The notes under the pieces were generated by a model. It was not told where the DNA came from. It did not search any database and saw only the letters and a list, made by a program, of their open reading frames with translations. A stretch of 64,000 nt of DNA from JBEISR01 sp044371425 (GTDB lineage: Bacteria; Planctomycetota; Planctomycetia; Pirellulales; Pirellulaceae): positions 1 through 64,000 of the forward strand of contig JBILTR010000022.1 of the NCBI GenBank assembly GCA_044371425.1, given 5' to 3'. This document shows positions 55,447 through 64,000 of the stretch, in pieces. Position 1 is the stretch's first letter. The number at the start of each line of letters is the position of its first letter. The position numbers and the translations under genes are program-made.

Positions 55447-55848
55447 ATGAAACAGATCCGATGGATGATGGCAGCTGGAATCCTGATGGCATCCTTGATG
55501 GCGATCGCAGCCACGCAGATGGAGGCAAGCACGGTGGATGAAAAGGTCTTGAGGCACGTGGTGATGTTCCAATTCAAGGAAGGGACATCGGAAAAGCAGA
55601 TTCAGACGATCGTCGATGCCTTCCGCGGACTACCCGGGAAGATTCCCGAAATTCGCGCCTTCGAGTATGGCGTCAACAATAGCCCCGAAGGGCTGGCCGA
55701 TGGCCTGACCCACTGCTTTTTGGTCACCTTCCACAGCGAAAAGGATCGCGATGCCTACCTTCCCCATGCGGCTCACAAGGCCTTTGTCGATGTCCTGAAG
55801 CCACATCTTCAGAAGGCAGTGGTCCTCGACTACTGGTCGAGCAAATAA
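55447..55848 (+). CDS. Exported Dabb-family (stress-responsive A/B barrel) protein
   Basis: A 133-residue protein with a signal peptide (about 1-26) and a Dabb domain. It opens L-R-H-V-V-M-F-Q-F-K and ends V-L-D-Y-W, matching the dimeric ferredoxin-like barrel of this family. Plant and bacterial members are stress-related; no reaction is known. The ATG at 55447 begins the signal peptide; a purine-rich AAAGAGAAAG lies just upstream. It lies 31 bp past endonuclease IV. Confidence 0.82.
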   Translation: MKQIRWMMAAGILMASLMAIAATQMEASTVDEKVLRHVVMFQFKEGTSEKQIQTIVDAFRGLPGKIPEIRAFEYGVNNSPEGLADGLTHCFLVTFHSEKDRDAYLPHAAHKAFVDVLKPHLQKAVVLDYWSSK

Positions 55849-56161
55849 GGCGAAGCGTAAAGACGGGACGACCATGCAATAGCCGGCATGAGGGTGGGCG
55901 GCGATGGCTTTATGGTCCCGATTCGAATGGCCACAGAGCCTCACCAAGCGGCTGGTGGCGTTCCGACACGAATCTTCCAAGCCGTCCAGGAAGGACGCAA
56001 GCCATCCGGTCTGCTTCCGCTGACGCAAAGGAGCCGGACGGGTCGCGCCCTACGGCCAAGCATGGGCGGCAATTCGAGCATGGCAAGGTTGTGTAGCAGT
56101 GGGTGGCCATGCCCCCACGGAATTGACGGATGAACCGAAAACAAGCCCGAGGAGATGCCAG
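55849..56161 (+). other. Intergenic region
   Basis: About 313 bp separate the Dabb gene and the giant PQQ-propeller gene. Nothing beyond a probable promoter and the AGGAG ribosome site before 56162 is seen. Confidence 0.45.
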
Positions 56162-59100
56162 ATGAAGCGCCGCGTCTTGGGGAAGCCGTCTCAACGCCCA
56201 GCGATCCGCTGGCTGGCCATCCTTGCCATCGTATCGACGTTATCTCCATCCCTGCCGGCTCAGCGCGTTCCGTTTCGCGGGCGGATGGAAGTCGATGGAT
56301 CGGCCGAGCTGATGTTGGCACCGCGCGAACTGCGCGCCATCCTGGAGGATGCCAAGGAGCAGGCGGGGCGTGGGGCTTGGGCAGAAGCCTCTCTGGGGAT
56401 TGGACAGATCCTGGGACTTGAGGAGAACGCTTCCGACCAGCCCTCCCAGGATGGCTCCGGAGGAGATTACTTTCTGGAGTCGAACGGAGGTGCTGCGGAG
56501 AAACCTCGCAACGACGGCAGTCCCCCCGCGACCCAAAGCCTGAAGGCGGCTGCGCTGGAGCTGCTTTTTTCGTTCCCCAGAGAGGGAGCCGAGGTGGTGG
56601 AACTGCGGTACGGTGCTGCCGCCAAGCGGGCTTTCGAGGAGGCGTTGCGACAGGCCGATGCGGCGGCGATGCGGCGAGTTGCCAACCGGTTCCCTGCGAC
56701 GCAATCGGGAAGGCTGGCCACCTGGTGGCTCGCCGAATGGTCGATCGGGCAAGGCCAACTGGAGCAGGGTGCGCAGTGGTTGGAATTGCTGATGGAACAG
56801 CCGACCGCGAGGGACCAGTTCGGCCCGTCACTGGGAATCTGGACAGCGATCCTATGGCGCGCGGCAGGGCAGGTAGATCGAGCTGTCGAGGTGGGGATGA
56901 AGGCGCAGAGCCTTTTCGCCAATGCCGATGCGTCTTGGAACGGAAAACCATGGAAGTGGGGAAGCGACAGCGATACCATCCGTCAGCAGCTGAGCCAAGT
57001 GGACATCGGATCGCTGATGGCGGGACGACAAGCCGCCAGACAATGGTGGCAGACCAACGGCCGCGCGGATGGTAATGGTCAAGGGGAAGTGGGGCAAGTA
57101 CTGCCGCTGGTCCAGTGGGATCTACCGATGCATGCCGCCCCCCAAGACTCCCAGGCGGTCATGGCGGTGATGCGGGAGCAATTCAACGACCGCAGCTATG
57201 GCTACCCCAGCCGCGTTCCGTTGGTGGTCGGCGACTACGTCGTCGTTCGCACCTACGACCAGCGGACGCTAGGCATCGATCAGCGTACGGGGCGTATCAT
57301 CTGGGACAGCCCCTACGAAGGCTTTCCTCTACGCACGGTGCGCAATCCGCTCCTGGAGCCGATGGGGGACGGCGGAACTGTCAGCATCCCCGAACCACTG
57401 CTGCGAGCCGTCTGGGCCGACGCGGTCACCGGTCAGCTCAGCAGCGATGGTCAGCGCGTCTTTGGCGTCTGCAGCACTTCGGCTCGCCAAGCAGCCGATC
57501 GCATGGCGGCCGATGGGGCGCAAGCCGCCATGCTGGGTATCGATCGCTCGACCACCAATGTCCTGCGCGCCTGGAGCATTTCCAGGCAAGGTGCCATCCA
57601 GTGGGAAGTCGGTGGAGAGGATGGACTTGGTGCAGAGGAACTGGCGGGCGCATTCTTTTTGGGTGCGCCCTGTATCGATGGCAACCGACTGCATGTGCTA
57701 GCCGAAATCAACGGCGAAGTGCAATTGGTGGAACTCGATCCAGCGACCGGCCAGTTCAAAGGGGCTCAAAGCCTCGTCGCCAACTCCCTCCTCCCCATCG
57801 CCTCCGATCCCATGCGTCGCCCGCTCGGTGCGACCCCCGCAGTCCATTCCGGGGTCATCCTGGCTCCAACGCTCAGCGGATACCTGATCGCCTACGACAC
57901 CACTTCGGAAACGCTTCGTTGGGCGATGCAATATGGCGGCTCCACCAATGCGATGCAGCGGATGCATGTCTTCGGTGGTCAGGTTCGGGACGGCCTGGAT
58001 CCTCTGGCGCCTCGATCCCTCGAAACCGCCCCCCTAGTGGCCGATGGCATGGTCTATTTTCTCCCCTGCGAACCCGATGCCAACGCCCTTTTTGGCATCG
58101 ACTTGGCATCGGGAAAAACCCTTTGGACGATGGCTCGCGACGCTCTGCGAATGCTGGCGGGAGCTTGGGATGGAAAGCTCCTGGTGCTTGGTGACCGGTC
58201 GATTCAATTGCTGGAGGGGAGGACCGGCAAGCCGTTGTGGCGAATGATGCTGGGTGCGAATGAACGACTGGCTGGCCGCGGCGTTCGCCAGGGGAACCGA
58301 TACCTGCTACCCACCATCAACCAGGAAATCCTCGCCATCGATCTGGAGACCGGGAAGGAAGTCACACGCTATCCCGTGGAAGGGCGCCTGGGGCACTTGA
58401 TCGGTGTGGGAGGCAGATTGCTGAGCCTGAGCGCGATGGAGCTATCTCAGTACGTGCTCAAGGAACGGTTGACGGAAGAATTGCAGAGCATGAAGCCCGA
58501 GGAGACTCAGAGCGCTGCAGCGGGTGCTAGGCGGGCGGAACTGGCGCTTGGCCAAGCCGACTACGCCACCGCCATGAAAGAAGCCAAACAGGCGCTCGAC
58601 CTGCAACCAGACGACCTCGCCTCGCAGTGGCTGATGATGAAGGTCGCCATGGCTGCCATGAAGGCCGACTTCGAGAAGTACGGTGAGATGGTGGAGCCGT
58701 ACGAACAGCTGATGGCCGCAGGCCCCGATCGCACCACCTACTGGACGTTGATGGTGCGTGGCTTGACCCAAAAGAAACAGTGGAACTCTGCCTGGCAACG
58801 GATGCTGGCGCTCACCAGCGAATCGCTTCGCAGCGCCCCCTCGGATCCTTCGTCACCTGGGACCATGATGCTGGATCGCGACTGGATGATTGAACATCCT
58901 CGCTGGGTCGCCAGCCAATTCGAAAAGATTTGGGAATCGGTTGGCCCGGACGAGCGACAGCAACTTGCAGCCGAGTTCGATGCGTGGGCAGGAGAACTCG
59001 ATCGACAGTCTCCCTTGATGCGACGGCGACTGATCGGAGCGGTAGGTAATGTGCCTATGGCTGAACCTTTTGTGGAACGAGCGGCCCGCGACGCGGTGGC

Positions 59101-60877
59101 GATCGAAGAATGGGAGATGGCCGAACCGCTGCTGTGGCGACTGAAAGACTCCGCCGATCCCAAGAGGTCCGCCTGGGCCAGGGAAACTTTGGCGCAGCAA
59201 GCACTCCAAAAAGATCTCAAGTCGATCGCAGTGCGTTCGTTCGGAATCGATCCCCAGTCGATCGATCCGAAAAGGGAAGTCGACCCCCGACTACCAACCC
59301 GCGACCCCATGTCCAAGGAAGATCTGACACAGTGGCAACGGTCGCCGGAAGACTGGCCCAAAGGTCATGTGGCGGTCGAACCGATGGAAGGAAGGTTCGA
59401 TCTGGGGGCAGGTGGGATTCCTTTCGACCTGGATGTGCAACCAGGAGATCTGCTGGATGGCTGGTCGCTTCGATGGGCCAACAACGATCTACGACTGTCG
59501 AATCCTTGGGGCCAGGAGACACTGATCGGAGCCATTGAGTTCGAACTAAGAGCAGGCCAGGACTTCAACCCGGCAGCTTTCGCTTGGCGGCATCGCATCG
59601 TCCTGGAAATGCCACAGGAACTGGTGGTGATCGATGCGTCCCGCTTGCCCGAAGGGGAGCAGGCGGTGCTGTGGCGTCAGACGTTCGGCCAAGAAGATCC
59701 ATTCGTCGAAGGACGCGGCCCCCGATCAGGGATCGAAGAGACCATCTGGGGCGAACGGATCCGAAAGCCAGGTCGCGACTATCGCCTGCTAGGTGCAAAC
59801 GAACGGGGTATCTTCGGTTTCGTTGGAGAGGAGTTGGTCTGCTGGGACTGGATGACCGGTGAAAAGCAATGGAGTCGACGATGGAAGGGAAGAACGACTC
59901 AGGGAGCCGTCGACCGCAATCGACTATTACTGGTCGATTCTGGCGATGGGAAACGTTTCCAAATCGACTGTCGCGATGGGACGATCGACCTGGAAGGCGA
60001 TTGGCCGGTGGGCTGGCAATGGCGAGCTCATCATCGGGGACGCATCCTGGCCGACCAACGGAGCACGGAGCCCAATGCGCTGGGGGCATTTCGGCTGATC
60101 GATTTCGATTCGGGTCAGAGCTTGCTGGAAAGGACCTTCGCCGCTGGAACCATCGCCGGGATTGGAGAGCAACGAGCCCTCGTGGCTTGGGATCCCCAGG
60201 GACTGCTCACCTTCTGGGATTTTGCCAACGCGAAAGAAACCCAACAGCAAGCGACCGCCGAAAAGCGGCTGCGTGAGGTCCGCCTGATCCGCATGGCAAA
60301 TCGATGGCTGGTCCTTCCCTACAGCCATGCCTACGATGCTCCGGTCGAAGTCTTTCCCAGCGCCAAAGATCCTCAGTATCGGATGGTTGCTGGGCCGATC
60401 TATGCGCTCGATGACGAAGGCAAACTAGCATGGCAGCGTGGAGCCAAATGCTACCGGATGCTTTATCCTCTAGCGCAGTCCAAACAGTCGCCCCTGATGG
60501 TGCTGGTCCGCCGAATCAAATGGCCGGCGAGAGAACAGGGGCCGCGTGAAACCACCTCGATCGCGCTGCTGGATCTCCGAACTGGGCAAACTGTCTATAC
60601 CAACCACCTCTTGCCGATGGCCCGTGGTGCCCAATTCTCGCACCGCGTCCACCCCAGTGAATCGGTCGCCTGGGTCGGATTCGGTGGGCAGATGCTACGC
60701 GTCGAGTGGACGGACGAAGAGACTCCGCCGTCCCCCGTCAGCCCGGTGGGGATGGTCAACGCACGCACCCCACTGGCAGCCCCCGCCGCGTCACTCCAGA
60801 ATCCCGGCCGTGGAGAACTGGAGTTTGGGGAATCGGGAGAGCTTCCAGTAATTCCACCATTGCCTCGCGCCCGGTAG
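56162..60877 (+). CDS. Giant exported PQQ-type beta-propeller protein with TPR-like segment
   Basis: The 1571-residue protein has a signal peptide (about 1-35) and an N-terminal helical TPR-like region (about 60-330). A first PQQ-like propeller follows (about 350-770), with D-Q-R-T-G-R-I-I-W-D, L-D-P-A-T-G-Q and E-G-R-T-G-K-P-L-W type blades. A second TPR-like helical part (about 790-960) precedes a further propeller-like half (about 1100-1520) with repeated W and D-x-x-x-G motifs and a Pro-rich end. No PQQ-binding set was verified, so the propeller may be structural, like BamB. AGGAG lies 8 bases before the ATG. The MoxR-DUF58-BatA genes follow 217 bp later and are probably in the same unit. 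Confidence 0.75.
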   Translation: MKRRVLGKPSQRPAIRWLAILAIVSTLSPSLPAQRVPFRGRMEVDGSAELMLAPRELRAILEDAKEQAGRGAWAEASLGIGQILGLEENASDQPSQDGSGGDYFLESNGGAAEKPRNDGSPPATQSLKAAALELLFSFPREGAEVVELRYGAAAKRAFEEALRQADAAAMRRVANRFPATQSGRLATWWLAEWSIGQGQLEQGAQWLELLMEQPTARDQFGPSLGIWTAILWRAAGQVDRAVEVGMKAQSLFANADASWNGKPWKWGSDSDTIRQQLSQVDIGSLMAGRQAARQWWQTNGRADGNGQGEVGQVLPLVQWDLPMHAAPQDSQAVMAVMREQFNDRSYGYPSRVPLVVGDYVVVRTYDQRTLGIDQRTGRIIWDSPYEGFPLRTVRNPLLEPMGDGGTVSIPEPLLRAVWADAVTGQLSSDGQRVFGVCSTSARQAADRMAADGAQAAMLGIDRSTTNVLRAWSISRQGAIQWEVGGEDGLGAEELAGAFFLGAPCIDGNRLHVLAEINGEVQLVELDPATGQFKGAQSLVANSLLPIASDPMRRPLGATPAVHSGVILAPTLSGYLIAYDTTSETLRWAMQYGGSTNAMQRMHVFGGQVRDGLDPLAPRSLETAPLVADGMVYFLPCEPDANALFGIDLASGKTLWTMARDALRMLAGAWDGKLLVLGDRSIQLLEGRTGKPLWRMMLGANERLAGRGVRQGNRYLLPTINQEILAIDLETGKEVTRYPVEGRLGHLIGVGGRLLSLSAMELSQYVLKERLTEELQSMKPEETQSAAAGARRAELALGQADYATAMKEAKQALDLQPDDLASQWLMMKVAMAAMKADFEKYGEMVEPYEQLMAAGPDRTTYWTLMVRGLTQKKQWNSAWQRMLALTSESLRSAPSDPSSPGTMMLDRDWMIEHPRWVASQFEKIWESVGPDERQQLAAEFDAWAGELDRQSPLMRRRLIGAVGNVPMAEPFVERAARDAVAIEEWEMAEPLLWRLKDSADPKRSAWARETLAQQALQKDLKSIAVRSFGIDPQSIDPKREVDPRLPTRDPMSKEDLTQWQRSPEDWPKGHVAVEPMEGRFDLGAGGIPFDLDVQPGDLLDGWSLRWANNDLRLSNPWGQETLIGAIEFELRAGQDFNPAAFAWRHRIVLEMPQELVVIDASRLPEGEQAVLWRQTFGQEDPFVEGRGPRSGIEETIWGERIRKPGRDYRLLGANERGIFGFVGEELVCWDWMTGEKQWSRRWKGRTTQGAVDRNRLLLVDSGDGKRFQIDCRDGTIDLEGDWPVGWQWRAHHRGRILADQRSTEPNALGAFRLIDFDSGQSLLERTFAAGTIAGIGEQRALVAWDPQGLLTFWDFANAKETQQQATAEKRLREVRLIRMANRWLVLPYSHAYDAPVEVFPSAKDPQYRMVAGPIYALDDEGKLAWQRGAKCYRMLYPLAQSKQSPLMVLVRRIKWPAREQGPRETTSIALLDLRTGQTVYTNHLLPMARGAQFSHRVHPSESVAWVGFGGQMLRVEWTDEETPPSPVSPVGMVNARTPLAAPAASLQNPGRGELEFGESGELPVIPPLPRAR

Positions 60878-61094
60878 CTATCCTGGAGCGTATGATGGAG
60901 TCGAGCGGAATGGTGGAGGTGGCATGGCAGGCCGCCTTGCGTTCCGCCTGCATCCTCGCGGCTGATGAGCCGTGGGTGGAGGGCTTCATCAGAGACCAAC
61001 TTGAGTTGCTCGGCCGCCCCAAACGGCCTGTGGCTCTGTTCCCAGACCGAACCGAAACCGCGACCTCGTCGTCGCGTTGATGAAAGGAACCAGC

Positions 61095-62135
61095 ATGGCA
61101 CGTCCGTCGGATGACCCACTCGAAAGGGTCCACCAGACGCGCGAGAAGATTTTTCACCAGATGGAAAAGGTGATTGTTGGACAGCGCGAAGTGATCGATC
61201 AACTTCTGGTCTGCATCCTCAGCCGCGGCCACTGCCTTTTGGAAGGTGTTCCGGGGCTAGCCAAGACCCTGATGATCAGCTCGTTGGCCAAAACGATGAG
61301 CCTCTCTTTCAGCCGCATCCAGTTCACCCCCGACTTGATGCCCGCCGACATCACCGGGACCGAGATCATCGAGGAAAACAAGACCACCGGGGGGAGGGAG
61401 CGCCGCTTCCTGGAAGGGCCTCTGTTCGCCCACGTGATCCTGGCCGACGAAATCAACCGGACTCCACCCAAGACCCAGGCCGCCCTGTTGGAGGCGATGC
61501 AGGAGCGGACGGTGACGGTGGGACGCAAGCAACACACGCTCACCGATCCATTCTTTGTGCTGGCGACGCAAAACCCAATCGAACAGGAAGGAACCTATCC
61601 ACTGCCCGAGGCCCAGCAGGACCGCTTCATGCTCAAGGTGAATGTCGATTATCCGAAGTTCGACGAGGAATTCGAGGTGGCTCGCCGAACCACCTCCCTT
61701 GGCGGGCAGTCGATCGAGGCGGTGGTGTCGGGAGAAGAGATTCTGCAGCTGCAGCAGGTGGTCCGTGGTGTCGAAGTCTCCGACAACGTCATCCGCTATG
61801 CACTGGCCATCGTACGGCAGACGCGAGTCAGCCAGCCAGGGGTTCCCGAGTTTGTCACCGAGCAGGTGGGATGGGGTGCTGGCCCGCGAGCGGTCCAGTT
61901 TCTGATTCTGGGAGCCAAAGCCAAAGCGGCGATGCGAGGCAGCCCTTATGTCGATGTCTCCGACGTCCAAAGCCTGGCCAGACCGGTGCTTCGGCACCGC
62001 ATGGTGGTCAACTTTGCAGCCGAAAGCGATGGCGTGACCAGCGACGATATCGTCCAGAAGATTCTCGATTCCACCCCGACCGCTCAGGATGAATTGCTGC
62101 GCGATGCCCGATTCCAACGCATTTTTGCATCCTGA
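61095..62135 (+). CDS. MoxR-family AAA+ ATPase
   Basis: The 346-residue ATPase has the MoxR variant of Walker A, G-V-P-G-L-A-K-T, Walker B V-I-L-A-D-E-I-N-R, sensor 1 A-T-Q-N-P-I-E-Q-E-G-T-Y and the second region of homology P-E-A-Q-Q-D-R-F. It is a chaperone for the VWA-type proteins encoded downstream. The ATG at 61095 has AGGA 6 bases upstream; the ATG at 61080 is an alternative. It overlaps the DUF58 gene by 32 bases. Confidence 0.93.
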   Translation: MARPSDDPLERVHQTREKIFHQMEKVIVGQREVIDQLLVCILSRGHCLLEGVPGLAKTLMISSLAKTMSLSFSRIQFTPDLMPADITGTEIIEENKTTGGRERRFLEGPLFAHVILADEINRTPPKTQAALLEAMQERTVTVGRKQHTLTDPFFVLATQNPIEQEGTYPLPEAQQDRFMLKVNVDYPKFDEEFEVARRTTSLGGQSIEAVVSGEEILQLQQVVRGVEVSDNVIRYALAIVRQTRVSQPGVPEFVTEQVGWGAGPRAVQFLILGAKAKAAMRGSPYVDVSDVQSLARPVLRHRMVVNFAAESDGVTSDDIVQKILDSTPTAQDELLRDARFQRIFAS

Positions 62136-63006
62136 CGCGATCCGGCGCATCGGCCGGATGGAACTGCGAGCGAGGCATCTGGTCGAAGGTTTTCTGGCCG
62201 GGATGCACCGCAGTCCTTATTTTGGTCAGTCGATCGAGTTCTTGCAGCACAGACAGTATGTGCCAGGGGACGACCTGCGCCATATCGATTGGAAGGTCTG
62301 GGGCCGCCAGGATCGACTCTATATCAAGCAGTATCAGGAAGACACCAATCTCCGCTGCAGCGTTCTGCTGGATACCTCGGAGAGCATGGGATACGGGCGA
62401 GGCTCGCTCAATAAGATGCAGTATGCATCGACCATCGCCGCCTGCCTTTCCTACTTGGTGATTCGCCAGCAGGATGCGGCAGGCTTGGTGCTGTTCGATG
62501 ACCGGATTCGAAGACGCCTGCCTTGGCGATCCCAACGCAAGCACCTGCAGGCGATCCTCGAATCCTTGCAAGATATCCAACCCGCCGGCCAGACCAGCTT
62601 GGAAAAGATGGTCAAGGAAGTTCGAGACGGATTCACCAAGCGTGGGCTGATGGTGCTCATCAGCGATTTCCTGGGAGTCCCAGCCGAATCGCTCAAGACG
62701 CTCAAAGGACTAGTTCAGGCAGGCCACGACCTGCTGATTTTCCATGTCCTGGATGACGACGAACTCGACTTCCCCTTTGAAGACCCCACCCGCTTCGAAG
62801 GCATGGAGATCCCCGACGCTCTGGCCTGCAATCCGAAGGCGCTGCGCGATGGATACCTCGAATCGCTGCAGCGGTTTCTCGATGCAATCCGCAAGCAGGC
62901 GGGGAATCTACGAGCCGATTACAGGCTGGTGCGGACCAGTGAGCCGATCGATGCCGTTCTGACGGCTTTCCTCGCGGCCCGACTGGCCCACTTGAAGAAA
63001 GGCTGA
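62104..63006 (+). CDS. DUF58 domain (VWA-like) protein
   Basis: A 300-residue DUF58 protein with conserved R-R-I-G-R-M-E-L-R-A-R, Y-V-P-G-D-D-L-R-H-I-D-W-K-V-W and a MIDAS-like D-T-S-E-S in L-L-D-T-S-E-S-M-G, so a metal-ion-dependent adhesion site may form. It is normally the target of the preceding MoxR ATPase. The ATG at 62104 begins the family sequence; one at 62089 is also in frame. It ends 15 bases before the next gene, so the three are one operon. Confidence 0.92.
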   Translation: MPDSNAFLHPDAIRRIGRMELRARHLVEGFLAGMHRSPYFGQSIEFLQHRQYVPGDDLRHIDWKVWGRQDRLYIKQYQEDTNLRCSVLLDTSESMGYGRGSLNKMQYASTIAACLSYLVIRQQDAAGLVLFDDRIRRRLPWRSQRKHLQAILESLQDIQPAGQTSLEKMVKEVRDGFTKRGLMVLISDFLGVPAESLKTLKGLVQAGHDLLIFHVLDDDELDFPFEDPTRFEGMEIPDALACNPKALRDGYLESLQRFLDAIRKQAGNLRADYRLVRTSEPIDAVLTAFLAARLAHLKKG

Positions 63007-63021
63007 GCAAGGGGAGAGATC

Positions 63022-64000
63022 ATGCAGTTTGTCTTTCCATCGCTAGCCTGGGGATTTCTGTTGATGCTGGTCCCACTGGCGATCCACTTGATCCAATGGA
63101 CGCGCCACCGCCAAGTCCCCTGGGCGGCGATGGAGTTCCTGCTGGAAAGCTACCGAAAGCATCAGCGTTGGGTCTGGATGAAGCAACTCCTGCTGCTTCT
63201 CAGTCGCATCGCCATCATGGCGACGCTAGCCGCCATGTGCGCCCAGTGGATCAGCAACGCCCGATGGGCCAGTCTCTTTGGCCAGTCGGTTACCCATCAC
63301 CTGCTGCTGGTCGATGACTCCTTTTCGATGTCCGATACCCGAAAAGGTGCCTCCGCCTACCAGAAAGCGTGGGACGCCGTCGGAGTCCTGCTGAGGAATG
63401 CGGCGGCAGCGGGAGGCAACCATCACGCCACGATCCTGCGGTACAGCCAAGCGCAAGCGCCCGGACCGTCGCAGACGCCTGGACCAGCTCCTGCACCCGG
63501 CCAATCCCAGTCGATCGATGCCAGGGCGGATGTTTTGGCTGCCAGTGTCCCTTCGGACCCCACTCCGCTGCTGGAAGCGATTCGTTCGACGCGCCCCACC
63601 TCCCTGGAACTCAGCCCCTTAGCTGGCCTGCAGTTGCTGCAACAGGTGCCTCGTATCGCGATAGATGAGCAGCGTATCGTCTATGTGGTCAGCGATTTCC
63701 GCCGCAAAGATTGGGGCTCCCCAGAAGCCATCCAGCCGGCCATCGCCTCGATCGCCGCCGAAGGGACACGCATCGAAATGATCGATTGCGTCGATGAGGA
63801 ACACCCGAATCTCTCGATCGAATCGGTCACTGCCGACTCCGATATCCTCGCAGCGGGGATCCCCGCGAAAGTGAGAGTGCAAGTCCGCAATTCCGGCCCG
63901 TCGGTCGCCCGCGATGTCCAAGTGCGGCTTCAGGCAATCGATTCCGCCGAAGCCGGATCCGCTCCTCGCTTGTCCGACCCCTTCTCCGGCAAGGTGCAAG
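63022..64000 (+). CDS. BatA-type membrane protein, 3' end cut by window
   Basis: About 326 residues are visible. The N-terminus F-P-S-L-A-W-G-F-L-L-M-L-V-P-L-A-I-H-L-I is a BatA-type membrane helix; a second hydrophobic helix follows near 53-72. A VWA-like D-D-S-F-S metal motif follows at about 96. A Pro/Gln/Ser-rich insertion occurs near 150-170, and beta-rich sequence runs to the edge. GGAG lies 5 bases before the ATG. In planctomycetes it follows MoxR and DUF58 and may help assemble envelope proteins. Confidence 0.88.
   Translation, partial: MQFVFPSLAWGFLLMLVPLAIHLIQWTRHRQVPWAAMEFLLESYRKHQRWVWMKQLLLLLSRIAIMATLAAMCAQWISNARWASLFGQSVTHHLLLVDDSFSMSDTRKGASAYQKAWDAVGVLLRNAAAAGGNHHATILRYSQAQAPGPSQTPGPAPAPGQSQSIDARADVLAASVPSDPTPLLEAIRSTRPTSLELSPLAGLQLLQQVPRIAIDEQRIVYVVSDFRRKDWGSPEAIQPAIASIAAEGTRIEMIDCVDEEHPNLSIESVTADSDILAAGIPAKVRVQVRNSGPSVARDVQVRLQAIDSAEAGSAPRLSDPFSGKVQ

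Noticed and set aside
60892..61080. Possible 62-residue gene just before moxR
   Set aside because: A GGAG is too close to the ATG and the product shows no motif; conservation would be needed to accept it.
1..64000. CRISPR arrays, tRNA, rRNA, insertion sequences, prophage or restriction and toxin systems
   Set aside because: No regularly spaced repeats, no transposase or integrase motifs, and no conserved RNA gene sequences were seen on either strand by reading.

Overview
The window is a stretch of a planctomycete chromosome, most likely from the Pirellulales; the genus cannot be told from the sequence alone. The evidence is the set of families present: DUF1501 and DUF1549/DUF1553 cytochrome-type proteins, a PVC-type heme-binding CxxCH giant protein, a DUF1559 prepilin-like protein followed by a small lipoprotein, a BBP7-like porin, an ECF sigma factor overlapping a Ser/Thr kinase, a dockerin surface protein with an LERR-type N-terminal motif, and a formylmethanofuran:tetrahydromethanopterin formyltransferase. 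No phage, insertion sequence, CRISPR array, rRNA or tRNA was seen, and base composition looks uniformly moderately GC-rich.

Layout. 1-16.7 kb: mostly minus strand and concerned with extracytoplasmic polysaccharide or organic-matter breakdown. A CehA/McbA-type metallohydrolase runs off the left edge. A plus-strand SGNH hydrolase follows. Then comes a minus-strand block of a giant SGNH/propeller/HEAT/discoidin/cupredoxin/cytochrome c protein, a double beta-propeller glycosidase-like protein, a DUF1549/DUF1553 cytochrome and a DUF1501 protein. The last three are tightly coupled. 16.9-25.3 kb (plus): an SpoU methyltransferase, pyrimidine-nucleoside phosphorylase and cytidine deaminase form a salvage operon, followed by an AMP-binding enzyme, a MoxR-like ATPase, a GNAT acetyltransferase, a sulfatase and a DUF2256 zinc-finger mini-protein. 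25.4-31 kb: BipA/TypA, two metal-binding-type lipoproteins, an EF-hand protein and a DJ-1/PfpI protein. 31.4-36.5 kb (plus): a secretin with a long TPR-like N-terminus, then a coiled-coil exported protein, each followed by a clear terminator.

36.7-46.2 kb (minus): an ECF sigma factor and Ser/Thr kinase overlap by ATGA. The kinase's membrane and TPR part continues in two other reading frames, and the first junction lies exactly on a canonical -1 slippery heptamer. Upstream of these is a 1705-residue surface protein combining a metzincin site, cohesin-like repeats and a dockerin. 46.6-56 kb: DUF1559 protein, lipoprotein, a BBP7-like porin with a Cys/Gly-rich segment, an unknown single-pass membrane protein, 5-formyl-THF cyclo-ligase, the H4MPT formyltransferase, endonuclease IV and a Dabb protein. 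56-64 kb (plus): a giant PQQ-type propeller protein and a MoxR / DUF58 / BatA cluster that runs off the right edge.

No obviously new defence or mobile system is visible. The observations most worth following are the split kinase with its slippery site, the protease-cohesin-dockerin surface protein, the Cys-rich porin segment, the paired metal-binding lipoproteins and the multi-cofactor giant redox protein. Start sites were chosen from Shine-Dalgarno spacing and signal peptides. All function calls come from motif and family recognition by eye, with no database search.
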